Notes under the pieces: model-generated
The model's input: only the letters and a program-made list of their open reading frames with translations
Told to the model about the DNA's origin: nothing
Database searches by the model: none
From: Desulfurobacteriaceae bacterium
Lineage (GTDB): Bacteria > Aquificota > Aquificia > Desulfurobacteriales > Desulfurobacteriaceae
Assembly: GCA_027064485.1 (NCBI GenBank)
Contig: JAMOPR010000137.1
Coordinates: forward strand, 1 to 12,282
Direction of reading: 5' to 3'
DNA: 12,282 nucleotides
Shown: positions 1 to 6,491 of the stretch, in pieces
Layout: every line of letters starts with the position of its first letter
Numbering within the stretch: position 1 is the stretch's first letter
Translations under genes and position numbers: made by a program

Positions 1-186
1 CCATAAACCTCTTTCCTTTAAATTTCTAACAGCATCCTTAAAAGCCCCCACACCCGGTAACACAATAGCATCAGCGCCTTTTATCTTTTTTTTGTCAGAA
101 GTAACAACAACATCAGCTCCCACGTGTTCCAAAGCTTTACTAACACTCCTCAGATTACCCATCCCATAATCTACAACAGCTATCAC
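1..186 (-). CDS. hisH: HisH, imidazole glycerol phosphate synthase glutaminase subunit (N-terminal part, cut by window edge)
   Basis: Only the first 62 codons are in the window; the gene continues past position 1. The start of the protein, V-I-A-V-V-D-Y-G-M-G-N-L-R-S-V, and the later LPGVGAF (residues 43-49) are hallmarks of class I glutamine amidotransferase HisH. HisH releases ammonia from glutamine for HisF in histidine synthesis; the catalytic Cys lies beyond the edge. The start is a GTG at 186-184, chosen because GGAGG lies at 197-193, six bases upstream. An ATG nearer the GGAGG belongs to the MCE frame, where it reads M-K-stop. The start overlaps the stop of the upstream MCE gene by 4 bases (GTGA), so translation is probably coupled. 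Family recognition is firm; the missing C-terminus means activity cannot be judged. Confidence 0.9.
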   Translation of the reverse strand, partial: MIAVVDYGMGNLRSVSKALEHVGADVVVTSDKKKIKGADAIVLPGVGAFKDAVRNLKERGLW

Positions 187-1766
187 TTCATACCTCCAGG
201 AAGCGAACCCAAAAGATACCTAATATCATTATCCCCGAACATAACACCTGCTCCCAGATACACTCCTCTCCATTTATGATACAGAAGTTCATCCCCTCCA
301 CCATAGACAAACCAATTTTTGTTCAAGTTATACCTCAAGCCTATTCTCAAATGAGGAGGAATATCATCTCCATCCGAATCTTTTCTGCCACCATCCCAAA
401 GGTCTGAACTTAACATCCATTTATCGTTAAATATGTAATCTAATCCTATACCTCCAGTGCTCTCTTTCAAACCTCCTCTGAGAATAAACTTACCTCCACT
501 GTGGAACAGCTCATCCTCAAATACCCTCGCGTATTGAAGCGTAAGCTCAGTTCTGTAATTCGTCTCAATCTCCTCTTTCTCCTCTACCCCTGAACTATAG
601 TTAACATAATACTTTTTTCTGTTAACCTTACCCTGAGAATCTCCAACAACCTCTAATAAGTAAAAATGGTCCTTCGCAGGAACTATCTTTAAACTTACAA
701 CCCCTCGGGTATCTCCCGTCCTTGTATTAACATCTCCTCTAAATCCTATGAACGTTTTTGTTTTCTCAAATCTATCTGCAAGGTTACCTAAAGTATCTGC
801 CGTTTTTGCAAGACTTGTATAAAGTTTCTCATCGTTAAACAACTTTCCAACAGTTCCTTTACCCTCATTAACCTTCGCAAGTAATTCCTTTAATTCCTGC
901 GAAGTATCCCTAATATTTTCAAGAATCTTTTCTATATTTTCCCGATTATTTTCATTTAATAACTCTTGCAAACTACTTGTCAAATTGTCCAGCTTCTCAG
1001 TTATTTCAGGCGCTTTCTGAACTGCCTTTCTCAAAGAAACCACAGTTTGCCTTATATCATCTCTATTCTCTACAGTCATCTGCGAAAGCTGAGCAGTCAA
1101 AGTATCAATATTATCCACTACTTGTGGAAGCTGCTCCTTTAGCAGAGAACTTAATTCAAGAGTATTCCTGAGTATCTTAGAAATCTTTTCTCTATTATCA
1201 GATAACATATTATTAACTTGAGAAACTGTGGCATCAACATCCTTGGTCAACTTAGCCACGTTATTCATTATAATAGCAAGCCTGTTCTTCCCATCCGGCG
1301 TTGTTAAAGATTGATTAAATTTCTCCAATAGCTCATTAATGCTGGTCATAACCTCATCCATAGAAGCTGGAACCTTCGTGCTCTCTATAACTGAACCAGG
1401 AGGAAGCATTGGCGCAGGAGGATGACCGGGGTCAAGTTCAACATACTTCTCTCCCATCAATCCCATAGTTTCAATAGAAGCTTTAGCATTTTTATAAACT
1501 TTTATCGGCTTTAAAAAAACTATTTTTACAACAGCTTTATCTCCCTTTACTTCAACGGAAGTAACCTTACCCACAGTAACACCAGCAACCCTTACAGGAG
1601 CATTTTTCTCCAGTCCAGCCACGTTGGGGAAAATAATAGAATACTTTAAATTTTGAAATTCCCTCTTGAACTTCAAAGGTTCAAGAGTAGTAGCTATAAC
1701 GCCAAGCCCTGCAAAACCCAAAACGACGAATAACCCAACTTTTGCTTCAAGCGTTAACTTTTTCAT
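183..1766 (-). CDS. MCE/MlaD-family phospholipid transport protein with long helical stalk and C-terminal beta-barrel-like region
   Basis: This 527-residue protein is the probable substrate-binding and bridging part of the MlaEFD ABC system. Residues 9-27 form one N-terminal membrane anchor without a cleavage site. Residues about 38-113 are a single MCE domain, with the typical P-V-R-V-A-G-V-x-V-G-K-V (57-68) and M-G-L-M-G-E-K-Y-V-E-L (101-111). Residues 135-335 are almost all amphipathic helix, including G-K-G-T-V-G-K-L-F-N-D (302-312), a motif common after MCE domains. From about 338 to the end the pattern changes to alternating, aromatic and glycine-rich short strands with turns, as in outer-membrane barrels. 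E. coli MlaD is only about 180 residues and lacks both added parts. It starts 20 bp inside the end of mlaF, with GGAGAGG at 1777-1771 as ribosome binding site. The barrel assignment is inference from strand pattern. Confidence 0.9.
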   Translation of the reverse strand: MKKLTLEAKVGLFVVLGFAGLGVIATTLEPLKFKREFQNLKYSIIFPNVAGLEKNAPVRVAGVTVGKVTSVEVKGDKAVVKIVFLKPIKVYKNAKASIETMGLMGEKYVELDPGHPPAPMLPPGSVIESTKVPASMDEVMTSINELLEKFNQSLTTPDGKNRLAIIMNNVAKLTKDVDATVSQVNNMLSDNREKISKILRNTLELSSLLKEQLPQVVDNIDTLTAQLSQMTVENRDDIRQTVVSLRKAVQKAPEITEKLDNLTSSLQELLNENNRENIEKILENIRDTSQELKELLAKVNEGKGTVGKLFNDEKLYTSLAKTADTLGNLADRFEKTKTFIGFRGDVNTRTGDTRGVVSLKIVPAKDHFYLLEVVGDSQGKVNRKKYYVNYSSGVEEKEEIETNYRTELTLQYARVFEDELFHSGGKFILRGGLKESTGGIGLDYIFNDKWMLSSDLWDGGRKDSDGDDIPPHLRIGLRYNLNKNWFVYGGGDELLYHKWRGVYLGAGVMFGDNDIRYLLGSLPGGMK

Positions 1767-2532
1767 CCTTCCTCTCCACTATTTCCGTTATGGGACCTTC
1801 CGGCTCTCCATTGATAAACTGCTTAACTACTGGATTATTGGAATTTCTTATTTCTTCAGGCGTGCCGACCTCTACTATAACCCCATTGTAAAGAATGGCT
1901 ATCCTATCAGCTATCCTAAAAGCACTGTTAACGTCGTGACTCACCACAACGCACGTTTTTCCAAGTTCTTTTCGAAGTCTCAATATCAAATTATCAAAAA
2001 CAGCCGTCATAACAGGGTCAAGACCGGAAGTCGGTTCATCAAAAAGAATGCATTTAGGGTTCATACATAAAGCCCTGGCAACAGCCACTCTCTTTCTCAT
2101 ACCACCGGAAAGTTCGGAAGGATAGAGGTCCTCCGTTCCAGAAAGTCCCAAAAGAGACAAATAACGAGAAGCCTCTTTTTTCGCCTCTTTTTCACTTATT
2201 CCTTTTTTCTCTATCAAATAGAAAGCAACGTTATACCAAACAGGGTAGGAGTCAAACAAAGCCCCACTTTGAAACACATAAGTAAGCGTCTCTCTAAACT
2301 CAATAACTTTTTCTTCATCTAACGACAAAATATTCATTCCATAAACTTCTATATAACCATCATCAGGCTTCATTAAACCAGCTATTTGCTTGAGTAAAAC
2401 ACTTTTACCTGTTCCTGAAGGACCCATAATAACGAATATTTCCCTATCGTAAACGGTAAAAGTTACATTCCTGTGAACAACCTTACTACCGAAAGATTTC
2501 CTCAAGTGTTTAACAACAATTGCTTCTTTCAT
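1747..2532 (-). CDS. mlaF: MlaF, ATPase of the phospholipid-transporting MCE ABC system
   Basis: A 261-residue ABC ATPase that would drive the MlaE permease from the cytoplasmic side. Visible motifs are Walker A GPSGTGKS (37-44), Q-loop Gln88, signature LSGGMRKR (141-148), Walker B CILFDE (161-166), D-loop SGLD (169-172) and switch His199. The signature GGMRKRVAVARA and the C-terminal Q-F-I-N-G-E-P-E-G-P (238-247) mark the Mla/Ttg2A-type ATPases, where the C-terminal tail contacts the partner subunit. The start ATG overlaps the mlaE stop in an ATGA of 4 bases, and the 3' end overlaps the MCE gene by 20 bp, so the three are translated as one unit. All catalytic residues look intact. No STAS-domain MlaB gene lies in this cluster. 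Confidence 0.93.
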   Translation of the reverse strand: MKEAIVVKHLRKSFGSKVVHRNVTFTVYDREIFVIMGPSGTGKSVLLKQIAGLMKPDDGYIEVYGMNILSLDEEKVIEFRETLTYVFQSGALFDSYPVWYNVAFYLIEKKGISEKEAKKEASRYLSLLGLSGTEDLYPSELSGGMRKRVAVARALCMNPKCILFDEPTSGLDPVMTAVFDNLILRLRKELGKTCVVVSHDVNSAFRIADRIAILYNGVIVEVGTPEEIRNSNNPVVKQFINGEPEGPITEIVERKDEKVNA

Positions 2533-3311
2533 AGGTTAAACAACCTCAATATATAAGTGATTAAATAATCAAAAATCAAAATGGCTATGGATGAAGTCAC
2601 AACAGCTTTAGTTGTGGATTCACCAACTCCTTTAGCTCCACCTTTAGTATAGTAGCCGTAAAGACAACTTATAGTCGCAAGTAAAAATCCAAAAACAGCC
2701 GCCTTAATAAGACCGTGATAAACATCGTTCATTTCTGCAATATTTTGAGTGTATCTCCAGTAAAGCGTTTTATTCACGTGAAATAAATACACACTCACAA
2801 CGTAACCACCTATGTATCCAACAATATCTGAAACAAGCGTAAGAATAGTCACAGCAACAACAGAAGTGTAAAGGCGAGGCGTTATTAAATACTTAATTGG
2901 ATTGACTGCCATCATTTCAAGAGCATCTATCTGTTCTGTCACCTTCATCGTTCCTATTTCAGCTGCCATAGCAGAACCAGAACGAGCAGCAACTAATAGA
3001 GCAGATAACACAGGAGCCAACTCTTTTGCCATTGCAATAGCAACAACAGCACCTATCATATATTCCGCATTAAAACGGTGAAAGGCTGAATAAGTTTCAA
3101 GAGCAATAACTCCACCTGTAAAGAAGGAAGTAATAGCAATAACCGGCAAAGAATCTGCTCCTATAGACGCAAGGTAGTAGATATATCGTTTAAGTCTAAT
3201 TGGCTTTTTAAAAGCTAAAAGGATTGCCTTTATCGAAAGAAGAAACCATCCTCCCCAAAACTCCAAAAAATTTATGACCCAAGAACCTATCAGCTCTAAA
3301 ATACTTATCAA
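2529..3311 (-). CDS. mlaE: MlaE, permease of the phospholipid-transporting MCE ABC system
   Basis: Integral inner-membrane permease of the MlaE/YrbE family. It has an N-terminal amphipathic interfacial helix (1-20), several membrane segments (about 50-72, 86-108, 148-175, 205-222, 234-256) and the family signature K-E-L-A-P-V-L (96-102) through A-R-S-G-S-A-M-A-A-E-I-G (109-120). The E-Q-I-D-A-L-E-M-M helix (126-134) couples to the ATPase. The TTG start at 3311-3309 gives 260 residues, the length I recall for E. coli MlaE, and has GGGAG at 3326-3322 ten bases upstream. An in-frame GTG at 3383 would add 24 residues (MGGFCRIKNQ...) with no family likeness and no good ribosome binding site, so I prefer TTG. 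It is the first gene of the mlaE-mlaF-MCE-hisH unit, divergent from lysS. Confidence 0.9.
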   Translation of the reverse strand: MISILELIGSWVINFLEFWGGWFLLSIKAILLAFKKPIRLKRYIYYLASIGADSLPVIAITSFFTGGVIALETYSAFHRFNAEYMIGAVVAIAMAKELAPVLSALLVAARSGSAMAAEIGTMKVTEQIDALEMMAVNPIKYLITPRLYTSVVAVTILTLVSDIVGYIGGYVVSVYLFHVNKTLYWRYTQNIAEMNDVYHGLIKAAVFGFLLATISCLYGYYTKGGAKGVGESTTKAVVTSSIAILIFDYLITYILRLFNL

Positions 3312-3437
3312 TTTATCTACTCTCCCAAAAAAAAGTTTAAACACCTTAAAATTTTGATTTTTAATTCTACAAAATCCCCCCACACCCGCCCCATTTTTTC
3401 GTAAACTCTACAAGACAAAATTACAAGGAGAGACGAA
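3312..3437. other. Divergent intergenic region between mlaE and lysS, with a G/C-run block
   Basis: This 126-bp gap must hold the promoters for both lysS (rightward) and the mla operon (leftward). I see no convincing -35/-10 pair on either strand; a weak rightward -10 candidate is TAAACT at 3402-3407. The striking element is a block at 3376-3392 that reads G4-C-G3-TGT-G6 on the minus strand, in otherwise AT-rich DNA. The lysS ribosome binding site AAGGAG is at 3425-3430. Confidence 0.6.
3322..3326 (-). promoter_or_regulatory. Ribosome binding site deciding the mlaE start
   Basis: GGGAG on the minus strand lies ten bases before a TTG at 3311. The spacing is slightly long, but this is the only Shine-Dalgarno-like motif near the point where MlaE family similarity begins. 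The upstream alternative GTG at 3383 sits inside a G-run without a spaced motif. Confidence 0.5.
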
Positions 3438-4958
3438 ATGGCAGAGGAAAAAAGCCTTGAACAAAAAATCATAGAACAGAGAAAAGAAAAGATAGAAAAA
3501 CTTAAAGAAAAAGGCATACAACCTTACGCTTACAAGTTTGAAAAAACCGTTTCCGCCAAGGAACTTTTAGACAAGTTTGGAAGACACAAAGAGGGCGAAG
3601 AAAGAGAAAAAGAACAACTTCCGGAAGAAACGTTCTCTTTAGCCGGTAGAATAATGGCAATGAGAATAATGGGTAAAGCTGCCTTCTTCCACATTCAGGA
3701 CGAAACGGAAAAGATACAGTGCTACATAAGGAGAGACACCGTTGGAGAAGAGTTTTACAACAAGGTATTTAAAAAGCTAATTGACATAGGAGACATCGTC
3801 GGCATTAAAGGAAAACTCTTCAGAACACGAACGGGCGAATTAACGTTAGAAGTCACAGAAATGGAACTGCTCACAAAATCCCTCCGCCCGCTACCGGAAA
3901 AGTGGCACGGTTTAAAAGATGTTGAAAAGCGATACAGACAAAGATACCTTGACCTGATAGTCAACCCGGAAGTTAGAGACATCTTCAGAACGAGAACCAA
4001 AGTCATCAAAAAAATCAGAGAATTCCTTGATAGCAGAGGTTTCATGGAAGTTGAGACTCCTATCCTGCAACCGGTAGCTTCCGGTGCCGCTGCAAAACCA
4101 TTCATAACCCACTATAACGCTCTTGACACAGACGTTTACCTGAGAATCGCTCCAGAACTTTACCTAAAAAGACTTATCGTCGGCGGGTTTGAAAGGGTTT
4201 ACGAATTAGGTAAAAACTTTAGAAACGAAGGCATAAGCACGCGCCACAACCCCGAATTTACAATGATTGAATGGTATATGGCTTACGCCGACTACTATGA
4301 CCTTATGGACATGACCGAAGAACTCTTTGAATACCTGCTTGACGAAATCTTCGGCAAAGGCATAAGAGAAATAGAGTATCAGGGAACTAAACTTTCCTTT
4401 AAAAGACCTTTTAGAAGAGTCTCCTATCTTGAAGAACTTTCAAAGAAAACAGGACTCACGCCAGACCAGTTACTGCACGACGAAGAAGCCGTTCTCAAAA
4501 AGGCAAAAGAAATTGGCATAGAAAGGGCAGAAGAGCTTTCCCACTTTAAGAGAGTTCAGGAACTGTTTGAAGAACTCATAGAACCAGAACTTATCCAGCC
4601 TACATTTGTAATAGACTTTCCAAAAGCTATATCGCCACTTGCAAAGGAAAAGAGGGATAACCCGGAATTGGTAGAAAGGTTTGAGTTAATAATCTACGGT
4701 AGAGAAGTTGCAAACGCTTACACAGAGCTAAACAACCCGGAAGAACAGAAAAAGCGTTTCTTACAACAGCTTGAAGAGAGAAAGAAAGGTGACGATGAAG
4801 CAATGGAATACGACGAAGATTTCGTTACAGCACTTGAATACGGAATGCCGCCGACAGCAGGCGAAGGTATCGGAATAGACAGACTTGTAATGCTTTTTAC
4901 CAACAAAGACTCAATCAGAGAAGTGCTCTTATTCCCGCAATTAAAACCTGAAAAATAG
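3438..4958 (+). CDS. lysS: Lysyl-tRNA synthetase, class II
   Basis: A 506-residue cytoplasmic enzyme that charges tRNA-Lys with lysine using ATP. It has an N-terminal helix rich in Lys/Glu (1-27), an OB-fold anticodon-binding domain (about 66-145) and the class II catalytic core. Motif 1 is around F-L-D-S-R-G-F-M-E-V-E-T-P-I-L (196-210). Motif 2 is F-R-N-E-G-I-S-T-R-H-N-P-E-F-T (261-275). Motif 3 is G-E-G-I-G-I-D-R-L-V-M-L-F-T-N (475-489). The length is normal for bacterial LysS and nothing is missing. AAGGAG at 3425-3430 lies 7 bases before the ATG. It is transcribed alone in this window, divergent from mlaE and convergent with the cytochrome gene, and is followed by a hairpin terminator. 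Confidence 0.97.
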   Translation: MAEEKSLEQKIIEQRKEKIEKLKEKGIQPYAYKFEKTVSAKELLDKFGRHKEGEEREKEQLPEETFSLAGRIMAMRIMGKAAFFHIQDETEKIQCYIRRDTVGEEFYNKVFKKLIDIGDIVGIKGKLFRTRTGELTLEVTEMELLTKSLRPLPEKWHGLKDVEKRYRQRYLDLIVNPEVRDIFRTRTKVIKKIREFLDSRGFMEVETPILQPVASGAAAKPFITHYNALDTDVYLRIAPELYLKRLIVGGFERVYELGKNFRNEGISTRHNPEFTMIEWYMAYADYYDLMDMTEELFEYLLDEIFGKGIREIEYQGTKLSFKRPFRRVSYLEELSKKTGLTPDQLLHDEEAVLKKAKEIGIERAEELSHFKRVQELFEELIEPELIQPTFVIDFPKAISPLAKEKRDNPELVERFELIIYGREVANAYTELNNPEEQKKRFLQQLEERKKGDDEAMEYDEDFVTALEYGMPPTAGEGIGIDRLVMLFTNKDSIREVLLFPQLKPEK

Positions 4959-4970
4959 TAAATCAAATAA

Positions 4971-4990
4971 GGGGGAACGTCCGTTCCCCC
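4971..4990. terminator. Probable bidirectional terminator hairpin between lysS and the cytochrome gene
   Basis: A perfect inverted repeat, GGGGGAAC then GTCC then GTTCCCCC, gives an 8-bp GC-rich stem with a 4-base loop (the two central bases flanking the loop can also pair). It is 12 bp after the lysS stop and 9 bp after the end of the leftward cytochrome gene. Read leftward it is followed by TTATTTGATTT, a fair T-rich tail. Read rightward it lacks a T-run, so it should end the leftward transcript better than lysS. Confidence 0.75.
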
Positions 4991-4999
4991 CAACAACCA

Positions 5000-6274
5000 C
5001 TACCCTTTAAAATGTAAATCCCAGAAGTTATGTGCTTGAGGATACAATCTCGGTTGGTCACTGCTGTTAAGACCGTGACATATGGTGCAGGAATTGCCCT
5101 TAAATTTAAGAGTCCTTGGAAATCCAAGTGTGCTGTCAAAGGCACCGCCTTTTGGATTATGACAGCTTAAACATTCACTCACTTCTTTAGTTACACCATT
5201 AACGTTATCAGGAATAAAGGCAGACATATCAGCAATTTTCCACTCAGCTGGAGCATCTGGTGCATATTTAGTATTAAGCAACATAACAGCAAACTTAGCC
5301 ATAGTTCCTACAAGTCTTGAACACCTCTCAGCCCTTAAAATACTGGCTGGATATAAAGTTACCGTTTTACCTCCATAAGTAACTTCGTAATTGTTAGCTT
5401 CCAAGAATCTGTTAACTGAAGCGTGACAAATACAAGTATGAGGAACGGGAAAGTTTAAATAATCGCTAAAGTGAAGCATAATATCCTTAATAGCATCAGC
5501 TCCAAGCTCTTTATCTCCGGGAACTTTCAAGGACTTATCCGAAATTATCCCAGTGCTTCCGTTTTCCAAAATTTTTTCAACATCATCTTTTACTACCGAA
5601 GGTGCATTAGCCAACCAGCTAACTACTTTGTTAGCTCTCTCCTCCTCTCCAGAAGCAGCCTTTCCCGTTAAAGCAAACTGCGAAGGAGTATAAAAGTCCA
5701 TTCCGGAAGTTAATTTGTTCCCAGGCATGGGATTTTCTGTATAGAAGAGAACTGCATTGTTTATCAATCCCCCTTTGTCTGCCAATTTAGCTACAAGGTT
5801 TATACCCAACGCACAACCGTTACAAGCTCCACACACAGAACCCCAACCCACTACACCTGCTTTACCATAAATAGCCATATAAGTAGGTATGGCAGCGTAA
5901 TACTTAAGATTATCCGGGTCATCTTTAAAAGCATCTCTCAAACCGAATATAATGGATGCAAACGTCCCATACATACATCCAGCATCATGTCCTGCATCCA
6001 ATCCTATTTTAGTAGCCAAATAAGCAACATCCCCTGCTACGTCAGGGTCAAGTCCTTTTGAAGGATAGGGCAAAGTATCCGGCTCTATTTTATCGGGAAG
6101 GGAAATTGCAGAGTAATTCTGTGGAACGTTAAACTCAACGTTCGTTGACGTAGAATTTGAAGATTCACCCCCCGAAGAAGAACCGCAAGAAGTAATGGTG
6201 TTTAAAAGAGCCAAGCTTACACCTGAGGAAATCACGCTAAAGCTTGCTCTCTTCAGAAAATCTCTCCTCCTCAT
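5000..6274 (-). CDS. TAT-exported dihaem c-type cytochrome lipoprotein, split-Soret / CGAxxG redox family-like
   Basis: A 424-residue putative redox protein. The N-terminus M-R-R-R-D-F-L-K-R-A is a twin-arginine signal followed by a hydrophobic stretch and a lipobox I-T-S-C (Cys30). The protein should therefore cross the membrane folded, with cofactor, and then be lipid-anchored. A Ser/Gly/Asn linker (31-46) follows. The core has Cys100 (G-C-M-Y-G-T-F), the C-G-A-C-N-G motif (148-153, CGAxxG) with Cys154, then C-I-C-H (281-284) and Cys318, the Cys pattern of the C_GCAxxG_C_C redox family. Two C-terminal haem sites are C-L-S-C-H (368-372) and C-T-I-C-H (396-400). From memory this combination matches split-Soret cytochrome c of sulfate reducers, which carries two haems and an Fe-S cluster; its partner is unknown. 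The ATG at 6274 follows GGAGGG at 6284-6279; a GTG four codons earlier lacks a site. Confidence 0.75.
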   Translation of the reverse strand: MRRRDFLKRASFSVISSGVSLALLNTITSCGSSSGGESSNSTSTNVEFNVPQNYSAISLPDKIEPDTLPYPSKGLDPDVAGDVAYLATKIGLDAGHDAGCMYGTFASIIFGLRDAFKDDPDNLKYYAAIPTYMAIYGKAGVVGWGSVCGACNGCALGINLVAKLADKGGLINNAVLFYTENPMPGNKLTSGMDFYTPSQFALTGKAASGEEERANKVVSWLANAPSVVKDDVEKILENGSTGIISDKSLKVPGDKELGADAIKDIMLHFSDYLNFPVPHTCICHASVNRFLEANNYEVTYGGKTVTLYPASILRAERCSRLVGTMAKFAVMLLNTKYAPDAPAEWKIADMSAFIPDNVNGVTKEVSECLSCHNPKGGAFDSTLGFPRTLKFKGNSCTICHGLNSSDQPRLYPQAHNFWDLHFKG

Positions 6275-6303
6275 GGCACCCTCCACGCTGTTTTCTTAAT
6301 AGA

Positions 6304-6332
6304 AAAATAACCTATTATTTGATATTTGTCAA
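6304..6332 (-). promoter_or_regulatory. Sigma-70 type promoter of the cytochrome gene
   Basis: On the minus strand a perfect -35 TTGACA (6332-6327) is separated by exactly 17 bases from TATTTT (6309-6304), matching 4 of 6 bases of the -10 consensus. Transcription would start near 6297, leaving a leader of about 23 bases with GGAGGG before the ATG at 6274. This is the best promoter in the window. Confidence 0.65.
6319..6332. promoter_or_regulatory. FNR/CRP-like palindrome overlapping the -35 box
   Basis: The minus strand reads TTGAC-AAAT-ATCAA, one base from the FNR consensus TTGAT-N4-ATCAA, and the outer arms extend to TTTGA/TCAAA. It covers the -35 hexamer, so a bound Crp/Fnr-family regulator could repress by occlusion or, as a class II site, activate. 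Part of the match is forced by the TTGACA itself, so chance is a real alternative. Confidence 0.35.
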
Positions 6333-6426
6333 ATTAATAAAACTTCAACAAACAATAATGAATACTAAAAACTTTATATTCATCCATACATATCTAACCA
6401 TCTTCATCGGAACAAAGCCTCCATCC

Positions 6427-6455
6427 TTGCCAAACAAAGTTAAAAAAAGCAAAAT
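6427..6455 (+). promoter_or_regulatory. Candidate promoter of the LolC/E-family gene
   Basis: TTGCCA (6427-6432, 5 of 6 bases of the -35 consensus) lies 17 bases before CAAAAT (6450-6455, 4 of 6). Transcription would start near 6462, about 30 bases before the ATG at 6492. It is in the AT-rich divergent gap 6275-6491, which holds no gene. The -10 is weak. Confidence 0.35.
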
Positions 6456-6491
6456 TTGGTTAACAACCCGAAAAACACAGAAGGGAAGAGA

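Noticed and set aside
281..290. C-I-C-H in the cytochrome protein (residues 281-284) as a third haem site
   Set aside because: Covalent haem c attachment normally needs CXXCH; this is CXCH, so I count it as a likely Fe-S or structural Cys pair instead. Coordinates here are approximate protein positions, the DNA being near 5425-5436.
1666..2070. 134-codon open frame on the plus strand opposite mlaF/MCE
   Set aside because: It lies entirely within two well-supported minus-strand genes, has no recognisable domain and no ribosome binding site; it is a shadow frame.
3755..4105. 116-codon open frame antisense to lysS
   Set aside because: It overlaps the conserved LysRS catalytic and OB-fold regions, with no domain likeness or start signal.
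6244..6491. Possible small plus-strand protein in the divergent gap before the Lol permease
   Set aside because: The frame overlaps the cytochrome start, both promoter candidates and the permease start. Its composition is that of AT-rich non-coding DNA and there is no ribosome binding site at a good distance.
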